A stretch of 64,000 nucleotides of DNA from Sulfolobus islandicus Y.N.15.51 (GCF_000022485.1 NC_012623.1:682001-746000), one strand, 5' to 3'; positions 30,374 to 39,723 are shown, numbered from the stretch's first letter. Numbers and translations are program-made. Notes: generated from the letters alone by a model not told the origin.

Positions 30374-30396
30374 AGCTTATAAGGAATTCTTAAGCT
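30374..30396. promoter_or_regulatory. Palindromic operator-like site in the nth/winged-helix divergent promoter
   Basis: AGCTTA at 30374 and TAAGCT ending at 30396 form outer arms of a 23-bp imperfect palindrome that also contains the A-box core TTATAAGG. It lies 19 bp upstream of the nth start and 13 bp upstream of the winged-helix ATG at 30410, so a protein bound here could control both. The winged-helix product itself is the obvious candidate; this is inference. Confidence 0.5.
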
Positions 30397-30409
30397 AACT
30401 TATTATTTG

Positions 30410-30673
30410 ATGTACGAAATAGAGATGGTTCTTGATGCCATAAAGGAAGGTGCTGTAAATCCAGGGGATGCAGTAATCAAAACTGGACTACCTAGATACG
30501 AAGTCTTAGCGCTGTTCCACATTTTAGAGGAATTGGGCTTAATAGAGCCAGTATACTCTAAGGGATCACATAAGGCATTTCGTCTTACTAAAAAAGGAGA
30601 GGAAATACTTGAGGGATTAAAAAAGGGATATGAATTACATGTATTCGTAAAACCTAATCTGATCCAAGGTTAA
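30410..30673 (+). CDS. Small winged-helix DNA-binding protein
   Basis: 87 residues from the ATG at 30410 (a TTG precedes it by one codon). A winged HTH covers almost the whole protein: helices at 4-50, then the wing KAFRLTKKGEEILEGLKKG at about 63-82. It is likely a transcription factor. It sits between nth (divergent) and the ups operon end (convergent, 20-bp overlap with upsB), so it may regulate the UV cluster. No ligand domain is seen. Confidence 0.75.
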   Translation: MYEIEMVLDAIKEGAVNPGDAVIKTGLPRYEVLALFHILEELGLIEPVYSKGSHKAFRLTKKGEEILEGLKKGYELHVFVKPNLIQG

Positions 30674-31067
30674 AATAGTAGTAGTTTCCATTAATCTGCA
30701 AAATTATTGTAGAGTTTTCCTTAACAGGTATGTTGCTATTTATTATTGAGCTCAGTGGAACTAAGCTACCAGTTAATATTTCATATTTTACGTTATATGA
30801 CACGTTATTGACTATAACTTTATCTATTATAATAGGAACACTACCATAATTATATACAAAAGTAGTATTAGCTGAATTTCCTAAATATATCACACTTATT
30901 TTAACATTAATATCGGTTAGATAATTATTGTATGCACTATTTGCTTGGATAGAACTATTTGTATAACTTTGTGCGAAAAATAAGTATAATGGAACAATTA
31001 GTGAGAGCGTAATCATAACCACGATCAATGTCGAAAAAATAGATGAAATAGCTTTCAAATAAACCAC
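30654..31067 (-). CDS. upsB: Ups pilin UpsB
   Basis: 137 residues. A class III signal peptide starts MVYLKA followed by ISSIFSTLIVVMITLSLIV; PibD should cleave after A6. The rest is rich in Asn, Ser, Thr and Tyr with several Asn-x-Ser/Thr sites for the extensive glycosylation of archaeal pilins. UpsA and UpsB co-assemble into UV-inducible type IV pili that drive species-specific cell aggregation in Sulfolobus. It lies 5 bp after upsA. Confidence 0.9.
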   Translation of the reverse strand: MVYLKAISSIFSTLIVVMITLSLIVPLYLFFAQSYTNSSIQANSAYNNYLTDINVKISVIYLGNSANTTFVYNYGSVPIIIDKVIVNNVSYNVKYEILTGSLVPLSSIINSNIPVKENSTIILQINGNYYYFNLGSD

Positions 31068-31072
31068 CTAAT

Positions 31073-31522
31073 TTACGCTATTGAAGCTAGCACGTTCTGA
31101 ACAACACTATACGGTTTTCCATTAGGTAAATTACCAACAATTTCAACAGTGTAGTATTGGCCAGCAGTTATTTTACCATTAATTGATGTTATATTTTGAA
31201 TTGATTGGCCAGGTTGTAAGAGGTCGTTATTAAGTGATATTACAATATTCTTAGTCCCATTTAGAATCACAATGCTGTTTAGATATATCTGTGTGTTCCC
31301 TGTATTTGAAATGTAATATTGTAGATATGCTTGTCCGGTATTAGGATTGACATAGATACTTAATTGAGTCTGGAGACTTGTATTTTGTGTTAATGAACTA
31401 AATAAACCGTTTGAGTAGGCATAAAGTAGACCACCTAGCACTAGAGTTATGGCTAATACTATTACTGTACCTAAAATCGATGAAAGTCCTTTTCTCTTTT
31501 TTAATTTATACACTCCTTTCAT
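31073..31522 (-). CDS. upsA: Ups pilin UpsA
   Basis: 149 residues. A positively charged N terminus (KKRKG) precedes a long hydrophobic helix; PibD should cut after G12, before LSSILG. The mature part is Asn/Ser/Thr/Tyr-rich with many sequons. It is the major or co-major subunit of Ups pili. A 56-bp gap separates it from upsF, so it may have its own promoter and be made in excess over the assembly proteins. Confidence 0.92.
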   Translation of the reverse strand: MKGVYKLKKRKGLSSILGTVIVLAITLVLGGLLYAYSNGLFSSLTQNTSLQTQLSIYVNPNTGQAYLQYYISNTGNTQIYLNSIVILNGTKNIVISLNNDLLQPGQSIQNITSINGKITAGQYYTVEIVGNLPNGKPYSVVQNVLASIA

Positions 31523-31561
31523 CTCTCACTATATCAAAATTTATCTTACTCAGAGAACATC

Positions 31562-31567
31562 GAAAAT
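31562..31567 (-). promoter_or_regulatory. Possible UV-responsive B-motif of upsA
   Basis: The minus strand reads ATTTTC, matching the reported ANTTTC element of UV-inducible Sulfolobales promoters, about 40 nt before the upsA ATG and upstream of an A-box-like AAGATAAATTTTG. A 6-mer with one free position is common in AT-rich DNA, so the match is only suggestive. Confidence 0.35.
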
Positions 31568-31578
31568 AATTTACCTTT

Positions 31579-33099
31579 TTAGATTAAGTTAAAGATAACG
31601 TTTCCGAAAAATAGTATCAGTATCAAGTTTACCAGAACTAAAACAAGTAATGGGAAATTAAAAATAGTAAAGCGAGATATTTTAGCATACATTATACTAA
31701 GCGCTATCGAATATAGAACAATAATCAAATCTAAGTTACCCACTGCCTTAATCTTAGTCATTACCCCTAGTGCAAAATAGAATATAATCGGAGTTATGAT
31801 GGCTAGAATATTGAACATACGAAGATTCTGCAATACTTTCTTTCGTAACAAAATATAATTGTTAAGAACCAAGGACAAATCTTTGAAAGTGTAAGTGTCA
31901 GCGAAACCTTTTTTGTCAATATTTTCTATAAGTTCTAAAATAGCATTTACAATCCAGATATTTGTTTTTACATTAGACATTGCTTCATTTTTCTTAATCT
32001 TTGTAACAAGTTCCCCCAAAAACTTCTTAAATTCTGTACTATCTACATTAAGTTTCAGTATTGCACTTTTTATACTATAACCTATTCTCAAATAATCTGC
32101 AATATCTGATAATATATATGGCAAATTGTTCAGAACAGCATCAGCGACCGATATCTTACGATAGACAATAAAGGAGAACACTATAAATATTGAATAAAAT
32201 AGTAGTATCTCGTATTCTAAATTAAGATGGAAGAGGAACGTAAATATAAAAGGAATAGGTAGTATATATAATGATTTTTTAATCTCATTTATATTAATTT
32301 TTATATCGTATCCTATATTTGGCTGTATTAGTGAAACATAAAAGAAAATAATAGGAAAGAGTAAAAGAGGAAATATAAGCTCGAACATATTTATTGTTGA
32401 CGAAATATACTGAAAGGCCAGTAAAATCATTGGAGTGACTAAAAACAGCATAAATAGAATCTCAACTAATTCATTCACTTTTTCAACGTAACTTCCAAAA
32501 TTCAAATTTAAATTATCAATTGTCTCATTTAAAAGATCCTTTATTCTTTCGGGCATGGAAATTCCTATTGACTCGCCACTTGTATATGTTGTATAAATCT
32601 TGCCTAGAAAGTCCCCCCTATGAACTTTTGCTCTACTTTCCATTGCGGAGAAAGAAGATTTTCCTAAAACTTCCACCTCTTTAACCAGTAACATAGCCTC
32701 TCTTCTTAAACCTTTAAATACCTTAGAATTCCTTATTTCCTCAAAAGTTTTATATAAATTTTTACCTAAAAGACTATTAACATATGCAAATAGTAAGAAA
32801 ATGGGTATCTCGTTTTCTATAATTTTTCTTTGCTCATCCTTTCTAATTTGAGTAATCAATAAAGGATAGAAATAGATGAAAAAATTCATTATATCTAATA
32901 ATAAAAAATATTTACTAAATTTTAAATAAAAGATAACAGAGATAATGGAGATAACAGGTATTAAAAATGATATCCTAGTATACTCTTTACGGAGTCTTTC
33001 TATGTCATCACCATAATATTTAATATTATCATTTATTCTCGTAGCAATCAAGTTAAATAAATTAATTTTTTCAAATAGCCTTTGTCTCAACTTGACCAC
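31579..33099 (-). CDS. upsF: Ups pilus membrane platform protein UpsF
   Basis: 506 residues. Around eight or nine hydrophobic helices are arranged in two clusters separated by soluble regions, the TadC/FlaJ-type inner-membrane platform of type IV pili. It should anchor the UpsE ATPase. It overlaps upsE by 29 bp. Confidence 0.88.
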   Translation of the reverse strand: MVKLRQRLFEKINLFNLIATRINDNIKYYGDDIERLRKEYTRISFLIPVISIISVIFYLKFSKYFLLLDIMNFFIYFYPLLITQIRKDEQRKIIENEIPIFLLFAYVNSLLGKNLYKTFEEIRNSKVFKGLRREAMLLVKEVEVLGKSSFSAMESRAKVHRGDFLGKIYTTYTSGESIGISMPERIKDLLNETIDNLNLNFGSYVEKVNELVEILFMLFLVTPMILLAFQYISSTINMFELIFPLLLFPIIFFYVSLIQPNIGYDIKININEIKKSLYILPIPFIFTFLFHLNLEYEILLFYSIFIVFSFIVYRKISVADAVLNNLPYILSDIADYLRIGYSIKSAILKLNVDSTEFKKFLGELVTKIKKNEAMSNVKTNIWIVNAILELIENIDKKGFADTYTFKDLSLVLNNYILLRKKVLQNLRMFNILAIITPIIFYFALGVMTKIKAVGNLDLIIVLYSIALSIMYAKISRFTIFNFPLLVLVLVNLILILFFGNVIFNLI

Positions 33100-34492
33100 C
33101 TTGGGTTATTTTCTTTAGATAAATACTAAAATCTTCAAGATCTAAGACCTCATTATTTACTAACTTATCAAGGATTTTAACTCTATTACTAATCTCCTCT
33201 GTTATTTCTGAAATTGGTATTTCATATGTCTTTGATATATAATTGATCCTATAGGACTTTTTAACTAAATCATTAACACTGTTAGGTAAAAATGTGTTAG
33301 AGGAGAAAGACCATTTTAACACTGGTTTGAATCTTAGTTTACCTTTAACGTAAACTATTTCATAAATCGACCTTATAATGCGCCTTATATTCCCATTACG
33401 ATCTCTTAATGTTCCTAAAACTATAATCCCCCATAGATTTTGTAAAAACAATTTAGCAACATCCTTATTTAAAAGACTAATTAATCTGGTTAGGGCCTCA
33501 TGTGGATTGCCTGCATGAAATGTGGCTAACGAACCATGGCCAGAAGCTGAGGCATGAACCAATGCCTCTATCTCCTTGCCTCGAATCTCACCTATAACTA
33601 AGTAATCCGGCCTATATCTTAATGATAGTCTAGCTAAATCCATCAACGATACTTCAAATTGGGAAGAGATTGATTGTCTGGCAAAAAACCTTATCCAGTT
33701 ATCATGAACTATGTTTATTTCTGGAGTATCCTCAATCGTAATTACCTTAAAGAAAGGGTTAACCATACTGAGTATCGAGTTAAGTAAGGTAGTCTTTCCA
33801 GATCCGGTAGAACCTATGACTAAAAAGAACGGTTTATAATCCAATAAAAACCAAATATAAGCTAACATTAGCGAACTTATCGATACGTTTTTAATCAATA
33901 ATATAGGACTTATTGGCTTTAAAGGAAATTTCCTTATATCAAATGTAGAACCAGGTAATGAAACCTCACGAGATACCGTAGCAGCAACTCTATGGCCCTC
34001 AGGTAGGGAAAATTCAAGGTATGGCTTGGCAATACTGACTGGCTTATCCGCCTTGTTTGCAAGCTTTTCAATAACCTTTAGAACATGATCCTCTTGCTCA
34101 AAGACTATATTGGTATACAATCTTGGGAATCTCGTAACAATTCTATGAACTACAGTTACAGGATATGAGAATCCTTTGCATTCTACTTCTTCAACATAAG
34201 GATCTGCTAAGGGAACAGTTAGCTCATCATAACCTAACCTTTTTCTCAAATAATAGATCATTTTTTCAATAATACCTTGATCAGTAATACCTTTATTCTT
34301 AAGTATCTTGACTACTGTCTCTTCTATATTAGATATACTAGGAGTTGAATAGGTATACTCTAATATAGAATTAAGTAGTTCAATTTCCTTCTGATCTAGG
34401 CTAGGTTCGCTTACTTTATAATAGCCAATTCCATTATCCTCATATATAATGACTTTAGCATTTAGAACAGAATACTCTTGAAGAATATTCAT
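33071..34492 (-). CDS. upsE: Ups pilus assembly ATPase UpsE
   Basis: 473 residues. It has an N-terminal domain (about 1-180), Walker A GSTGSGKT near residue 226, an Asp box, Walker B LVIGEIRG near 297, and the His box HASASGHGS. This is the GspE/FlaI family of secretion ATPases. It powers extrusion of UpsA/UpsB; deletion in S. solfataricus abolishes pili and aggregation. It sits between upsX and upsF. Confidence 0.92.
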   Translation of the reverse strand: MNILQEYSVLNAKVIIYEDNGIGYYKVSEPSLDQKEIELLNSILEYTYSTPSISNIEETVVKILKNKGITDQGIIEKMIYYLRKRLGYDELTVPLADPYVEEVECKGFSYPVTVVHRIVTRFPRLYTNIVFEQEDHVLKVIEKLANKADKPVSIAKPYLEFSLPEGHRVAATVSREVSLPGSTFDIRKFPLKPISPILLIKNVSISSLMLAYIWFLLDYKPFFLVIGSTGSGKTTLLNSILSMVNPFFKVITIEDTPEINIVHDNWIRFFARQSISSQFEVSLMDLARLSLRYRPDYLVIGEIRGKEIEALVHASASGHGSLATFHAGNPHEALTRLISLLNKDVAKLFLQNLWGIIVLGTLRDRNGNIRRIIRSIYEIVYVKGKLRFKPVLKWSFSSNTFLPNSVNDLVKKSYRINYISKTYEIPISEITEEISNRVKILDKLVNNEVLDLEDFSIYLKKITQGGQVETKAI

Positions 34493-34519
34493 AATACTGA
34501 GTATTCAGAAAAAATATAC

Positions 34520-36592
34520 TCACGCAATACCGAAATTACTTAAAACTTCCTTTATAGCCATTGCTTCACTTAAAGCCATAGAGATTGATAACTTTATAAT
34601 ATTGACTAAGTCATATTGTGACTCCCACGTAAAACCCTGCGTATAGGCTCTGATTTTTATTGAATTATATACAGGCTCTATCGGGAAAATGATGTGATTT
34701 CCTTCTTTAGATATGCCTCTAAATGAATGAGGCCCATAAAATATTTCGAAAGGAATATTAGGTTCCATATCTAATTTTATTATCAGTTGATCACCTTTTA
34801 ACTCAGCATTGATTGACTTAATGGGGTTTTTAATGCTAATTAATAAGTATTCTCTGATATAATTCCCATTATCTTTGACAATCTTGACCAAATCATATCC
34901 ATCTCTTACAATTATCTTTTCACCGTCAACTTCTATTTTTTCACCTACTTTTCCAAATAATATTCCTTTGTATTCTAAAGGATATTCAAATAACTCTTTC
35001 CATTCGAAAATCTCGTTTTTTACTATGGCAACTTCTTTCTCAACACTATTATTTATAATTATGATTTTATTTCTATTTAAATTAGCTTTCTTTCTAACTA
35101 TTTCCATAGGTGCTAAAAATTCTAATGACGCAACTAATCGATCATCTACATGAGCGTAAACATTGACTTGAACGTCTGAAAGCTTTAAATTATTAATGGT
35201 TAGTGGTATTTTAAGTGATTTCTTACCATAATTTTCCATAGTAGTAAGCTTATATATTTGACTTAGAGCTTCTATTGTAAATGTTATTTGAGATCTAGTT
35301 GGAATGGAATACTTTATATTAAACATTAATAACGCGTTCTTGTCTGGATTACCAATTAACGCTCCACCTTCATCTGCTGCAAGTATCTTTGCATTTGAGA
35401 ATTCAATTTTTGGGAGTTGAGAAGTATAAGGAATAGTGTACATAAAAGAGAAGAACGTATTTCCAGCAGAGATTTCGAGGGAATCTTTACTATATTCAAA
35501 AGGCTCTATTAGTACGATTTTCTTTTTATCTTCAACAACCTTAATATCTAGCATCTTGCCGTTTTTTATATTAAAACTGTGGGAATAATTTTCGTCAACT
35601 TGCAGAATAATTGGATTCTGAATACTATTGTTTCTATTTATAACTTTGATCGGCTTATAGTTGTCTTCCAATGTAGCTATTCCAACAGTTCCGTCATTAG
35701 AAACCAGATAAATCCTTTTAAAGTTAAAATTGAATGAAGTAACATTATCAAAAATAAATAACTTGTTAAAATTATTGTCAAAAATGTAAAGTTTTCCGTT
35801 TTTTAGAATTCCAAACAAGTTTCTATTTGAGTTAACAAAGAACTCCGAATCTATAGTTCTCTCGATCTCCCTCCAACCAGTATTATAGTACTGCTTTAAG
35901 CTTTCACCACATAGAATTAGTAATCCTCCAGAAAACTCTCCTATTAAGTATGCATCATCAATACATATTCCAATATTTCCCTTTTTAGAAGAGACTATTA
36001 TTCCCTCACTTGATCTATATATATTACCATAGGATTGAATAAAACCTAGATAATCTCCCTTAAAATTAAAATATGACGCAATACCTTTATTATTAATAAC
36101 TTTAGTAACATTATCATATATTATAGAAATAGAGTGTCTTGAAACGTAAACTCTGTCTCCACGATCAACGTCCAAGTGTTTATTTCCTAATATTATAGTT
36201 AGCTTACTTTTTCCTATCAAAATTTTTTTATCTAAATAAGACAGATACTTCTCATACTCCTCTCCATTCAAAATATATTTTCTTCCTTTTAGATAAATTG
36301 GATAAATTTCATTATTATTATACATAATATAATCTACTACATATTCATTTTCATCTTTCCTAATTATCGTTTCCTTATCGTCCTCAATCATAACAACAAA
36401 ATTGCCCTTTCTGAAAATCCACTTATTATCACTCATTCTTATCCCAAATTCATTAATATCAACTGAGGGTTGACGCAAAACGTTACATACTAACTGTACA
36501 GAATCTTCATCCTTCAACTTAAGCCAGCAATTGAATTTAGTGATAAAATTTAAATCTAATTTCTGGTAAAGTATAAAATCAGGAATCACCAT
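34520..36592 (-). CDS. upsX: UpsX, first protein of the ups operon, function unknown
   Basis: 690 residues with no signal peptide and no transmembrane helix. The first 350 residues show a repeating beta-strand pattern with DG/NG turns (for example KNGKLYIFDNN, SNDGTVGIATLED), which suggests a beta-propeller. The remainder is also beta-rich and contains Ig-like segments. No catalytic motif is visible. The gene is at the 5' end of the operon, behind a TTTTTATAAAG A-box 24-34 nt upstream of the ATG and an AGAGG Shine-Dalgarno. Function is unknown; a structural or adhesive role is inference. Confidence 0.8.
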   Translation of the reverse strand: MVIPDFILYQKLDLNFITKFNCWLKLKDEDSVQLVCNVLRQPSVDINEFGIRMSDNKWIFRKGNFVVMIEDDKETIIRKDENEYVVDYIMYNNNEIYPIYLKGRKYILNGEEYEKYLSYLDKKILIGKSKLTIILGNKHLDVDRGDRVYVSRHSISIIYDNVTKVINNKGIASYFNFKGDYLGFIQSYGNIYRSSEGIIVSSKKGNIGICIDDAYLIGEFSGGLLILCGESLKQYYNTGWREIERTIDSEFFVNSNRNLFGILKNGKLYIFDNNFNKLFIFDNVTSFNFNFKRIYLVSNDGTVGIATLEDNYKPIKVINRNNSIQNPIILQVDENYSHSFNIKNGKMLDIKVVEDKKKIVLIEPFEYSKDSLEISAGNTFFSFMYTIPYTSQLPKIEFSNAKILAADEGGALIGNPDKNALLMFNIKYSIPTRSQITFTIEALSQIYKLTTMENYGKKSLKIPLTINNLKLSDVQVNVYAHVDDRLVASLEFLAPMEIVRKKANLNRNKIIIINNSVEKEVAIVKNEIFEWKELFEYPLEYKGILFGKVGEKIEVDGEKIIVRDGYDLVKIVKDNGNYIREYLLISIKNPIKSINAELKGDQLIIKLDMEPNIPFEIFYGPHSFRGISKEGNHIIFPIEPVYNSIKIRAYTQGFTWESQYDLVNIIKLSISMALSEAMAIKEVLSNFGIA

Positions 36593-36639
36593 ATATCCTC
36601 TTTTTAATCCTTTATAAAAAGACGGAGTGTAATGTGAAT

Positions 36640-37746
36640 TTATAATTTAGTTAAATTCAAGACTGATATAAAGAACCCTTCAGTAGAATCGATATGAGGG
36701 AAAGTCCTATTGGATCTCTTTCCTACCTTGTATAAAGAATAACCAGATTGATAATTAGAAAATGGCATTTCAGCTATATCATAATAGTCTTCTATTACCC
36801 TTTCACCCTCTTCTGGAAATAATGAACATACTGCATAAACGAGTTTATTGGCCCTAATCTTTAAGGACTCATTTAGTAAAGATTTCTGCAATTTAGCGAA
36901 CTTTTTTATTTTTTCATTATCACTTAATTTCAATAAAATAGAAGGATCATTATTTATCATTCCGGAGGAGGAACATGGAGCATCTAATAATATCTTATCT
37001 GATTTTATTACACTATTTTTTGTGGAATCTTGATATATTATATGAATCTTACGTAAATCTACTCCACACCTTTTTAACAAATTATATTCCCTCGATAACC
37101 TCTTAAAATCGACGTCGGCTAGGAAAGTTTCCGCTCTATTTTCTGTTAGCATCATGTATAAAGAAGCCTTAATCCCGGGAGCTGAAGACAGATCGACTAG
37201 TTTTTCACCTATCTCTGGCTTAAGTGCTTCTACCACTAAGGAACTAGCTTTATCGTGAATTACTAATTTACAGTCTTTTACTATGCTCAAAGAAGATAAT
37301 CTTACTGGTGACTTCTTGATCTTTATCATATAATAAAAATTCTTATCCACTTCAAATTCTATATTTTGACTCTCTAACTCCCTATAAATTTTATCGATAC
37401 CAGTCTTGAGGATATTTACACGAGCCCACATCCATCTTTCTGATAGTTTTCTTTTTAGAGCATTAATATCTAATAATGTGGATAGTTTTTCTTCCATCCA
37501 GTTAGGAAACTTAATCTCAATACTTTCCTTATTTTCAAGCCAATATCTTACCTTAAATGACCTTTTGCTTTGAGGTAATGCATAATAAGATAATAGCATC
37601 CTTTTACTATATTCGTATAAGAGGTTAGACTCTATCTTCCTTGGTTTGTTGTGCAGATACGCTCGTTTAAACGCTACCGCCAAGGGATAATTCTTCTTTT
37701 CCACGTAATATAGCACAGTAGTCAAAAACTTTACTATATCCTTCAA
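36640..37746 (-). CDS. NOL1/NOP2/Sun-type RNA cytosine-5 methyltransferase
   Basis: 368 residues. SAM-binding motif I is LSSAPGIKASLY. The catalytic motif DAPCSSSG holds the TC-type cysteine, and the second cysteine that releases product is in YAVCSLFPEEGE, so both family cysteines are present. An N-terminal domain of about 130 residues precedes the core. It should make 5-methylcytosine in tRNA or rRNA; the target is unknown. It lies 47 bp upstream of upsX on the same strand, but nothing links it functionally to the pili. Confidence 0.85.
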   Translation of the reverse strand: MKDIVKFLTTVLYYVEKKNYPLAVAFKRAYLHNKPRKIESNLLYEYSKRMLLSYYALPQSKRSFKVRYWLENKESIEIKFPNWMEEKLSTLLDINALKRKLSERWMWARVNILKTGIDKIYRELESQNIEFEVDKNFYYMIKIKKSPVRLSSLSIVKDCKLVIHDKASSLVVEALKPEIGEKLVDLSSAPGIKASLYMMLTENRAETFLADVDFKRLSREYNLLKRCGVDLRKIHIIYQDSTKNSVIKSDKILLDAPCSSSGMINNDPSILLKLSDNEKIKKFAKLQKSLLNESLKIRANKLVYAVCSLFPEEGERVIEDYYDIAEMPFSNYQSGYSLYKVGKRSNRTFPHIDSTEGFFISVLNLTKL

Positions 37747-37858
37747 CTTAAGTGTAATTCAAATTTTAACGTTTAATATTCTTATCGTCATCTAGGCATA
37801 AGGTAATATTAGGACTTACATAAGATTACTCTATATTAGATTACACGAATAACTAAAT

Positions 37859-38029
37859 ATGAAAGCTACATTACTCATCTATGTAACATTGGTCTTATTA
37901 ACAATTTCGGTTTTATCAACTAAAATTAATAATGAGGCACTTCAATACGCATTAACTATTAACTCAATTTTCATAGCAGCGGCAATGTTTATATTAACTA
38001 GAAAAACTAAGAACCTTCATAGAATCTGA
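37859..38029 (+). CDS. Small two-helix membrane protein (56 aa)
   Basis: Reading from the ATG at 37859 gives 56 residues with two hydrophobic helices (about 3-20 and 29-47) separated by a short polar loop and ending in a basic tail. Its stop overlaps the convergent MqnA-like gene by 13 bp, the same 3' overlap seen at most convergent pairs here. No homologue is recognised. It could be a real small gene or chance; the membrane topology and the overlap pattern favour a gene. Confidence 0.5.
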   Translation: MKATLLIYVTLVLLTISVLSTKINNEALQYALTINSIFIAAAMFILTRKTKNLHRI

Positions 38030-38679
38030 GGAGAAATCGTACTCCTACATAAACCCTTTTTTAAACAGAGTTGGAAGAAACATTCCACTGCTTGCCTCCC
38101 TTTAAGACCTAATTCTTTACTATACTGTGAGACTTTCTTCCTAGACTCTTGTAAAGATGCTGCTTCTCTGATAATTACTTTAACTTTAGATAGAGTTTGT
38201 TCATCTAGACGTAAAGAACCAATTAAGCTTATAACTATAGGAAGATCACCGCAATTCTTTCTCCAGAGTTCATCTAAAGAGATATGGTAATCCTCATAAC
38301 TTATTAGTACGTCAGTATCGGTACATGATTCACTTCTGACTACCTCTATTGGGTTTTTATAATTTGTAAGTATTTTAAACAAATAATACTCTGTTGAATT
38401 GGAACTACTAATACATAATCTAGCAAATCTATTATTTATAACCTTTAATCCAATTTTAGTAGTCACAAATGCACCATTACTTATAAATCTTATGTTTTCA
38501 TAAAAAAGTGTTAAAGGTAAGGGTATAAAAGCTAGGTCTAATTCTTTAAGTTTGAACTTCAATTCGTCTTCCTTAACACGTATAGGCTCTAATTCAACAT
38601 TTCTATTGATTTCATTGCTTAATAGGGGTTCTATAACCTCTAACTCTTTTTCACTCACGTATCCTAGACGTAGCCTCAC
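38017..38679 (-). CDS. MqnA/MqnD-like periplasmic-binding-fold protein
   Basis: 220 residues. The LDLAFIPLPLTLFYENI segment and the SLDELWRKNCGDLPIVISL segment parallel the MqnA/MqnD (futalosine menaquinone pathway) enzymes. The N-terminal GYV and central SNGAFVTTKIGL fit that fold. There is no signal peptide. Sulfolobus makes caldariellaquinone rather than menaquinone, so the reaction is unknown. It is divergent from an NDH-2-like flavoprotein. Family placement is by eye and only moderately secure. Confidence 0.5.
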   Translation of the reverse strand: MRLRLGYVSEKELEVIEPLLSNEINRNVELEPIRVKEDELKFKLKELDLAFIPLPLTLFYENIRFISNGAFVTTKIGLKVINNRFARLCISSSNSTEYYLFKILTNYKNPIEVVRSESCTDTDVLISYEDYHISLDELWRKNCGDLPIVISLIGSLRLDEQTLSKVKVIIREAASLQESRKKVSQYSKELGLKGRQAVECFFQLCLKKGLCRSTISPQIL

Positions 38680-38752
38680 ATAGTAGAACTTTTTCTGAAC
38701 CTTTATTTTAACTTATCTTTTAAAAGGAAACATTAGATTACTAATAACCGAA

Positions 38753-39655
38753 ATGGAAACAGAGAAAGTTGTAATCGTGGGTGCGGGGTACTCGGGACTT
38801 AACGCTTATTATGAATTAGGGAATCATGTAGTTAAAACACTAATAGCTGATAAAGCTCAACTTGTATTTTATACTGCATATCTCCAAAAACTCATGTTTA
38901 ATAAAAATATTAAATATACAGCTAACATAAAACCAACCATAACGAGCAAGGTAAAGGAAATCGATTTAGAAAGAAAAACAGTGAAAATTGAAAATGGTAC
39001 AGAGATTCAAGGTCATAAACTAATCCTTGCTATGGGATGTAAAAGAGAACGCCAATTAGATATTATAGGAAGGATAATAGGAAAGGATAGAGTTAGCATA
39101 AGTGTAGAAAATCATCTAGATGAGTATCTTGGTATTCAACTGGCTTTTTATTTGAGAAAGCTAAACAAGGAAGTCTCTTACTACGGCCCAGTCCTAAAAT
39201 GGTTAGGGGAAAAAGTAAGTACTAAAGTTCTTGAATTATTAGAAAAGAATGGAATACGATTATCTGAAAAATCTGATGATATAATTCCTGCTTGTGACCC
39301 TAATGAGATAATTGGGGATTTCTTACCTATAAATGATAAATTGGAATATAAGAACGATGTGTTTGTAATTGGAGATATGATAAAGAATTACCCCAAATTG
39401 GGAGAGTTGGCAATGAGAGAGGGTATATATGTGGGCAGGTTAATATCTAGAAAAATTAATGAAAGCTTTAAACCGATTTTCATTAACATTATCGATACTG
39501 GTAAAGGAGAGGCTATACATATAAGGTCTAATGTTCCATGGAATGGGAATTTCGAAAGTGTAAGGGTATCAAAACTAAGGGCAATAATGAAGAGATTTAT
39601 CGAAAGGTATTACATTATCAGAAAGGGAAAAATGGGCATACTTTACAACTTATAA
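38753..39655 (+). CDS. FAD-dependent NAD(P)H/sulfide:quinone oxidoreductase-like protein
   Basis: 300 residues, shorter than NDH-2 or SQR (about 380-400). The N-terminal dinucleotide motif VGAGYSG, a mid-protein LILAMGC and the FAD-binding VIGDMI close to residue 205 place it with two-dinucleotide-binding flavoproteins. The missing length lies in the NAD-binding part, so electron donor use is unclear. It is divergent from the MqnA-like gene and followed by a strong inverted repeat. Confidence 0.7.
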   Translation: METEKVVIVGAGYSGLNAYYELGNHVVKTLIADKAQLVFYTAYLQKLMFNKNIKYTANIKPTITSKVKEIDLERKTVKIENGTEIQGHKLILAMGCKRERQLDIIGRIIGKDRVSISVENHLDEYLGIQLAFYLRKLNKEVSYYGPVLKWLGEKVSTKVLELLEKNGIRLSEKSDDIIPACDPNEIIGDFLPINDKLEYKNDVFVIGDMIKNYPKLGELAMREGIYVGRLISRKINESFKPIFINIIDTGKGEAIHIRSNVPWNGNFESVRVSKLRAIMKRFIERYYIIRKGKMGILYNL

Positions 39656-39723
39656 GATATCCAGGGACCCTGGGGGGAAATATCAAGGGGCTCCTCTCAT
39701 CTATCCTAAGGTCCCTGGATATC
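39656..39723. repeat. Perfect 14-bp inverted repeat between convergent genes
   Basis: GATATCCAGGGACC near 39656-39670 is mirrored by GGTCCCTGGATATC ending near 39723. As RNA it would form a 14-bp stem around a 40-nt loop. It begins at the stop of the flavoprotein gene and lies just before the UbiA-type gene end. It could be a two-way terminator, a structured RNA, or the ends of a tiny mobile element. No target duplication is evident. Confidence 0.6.
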
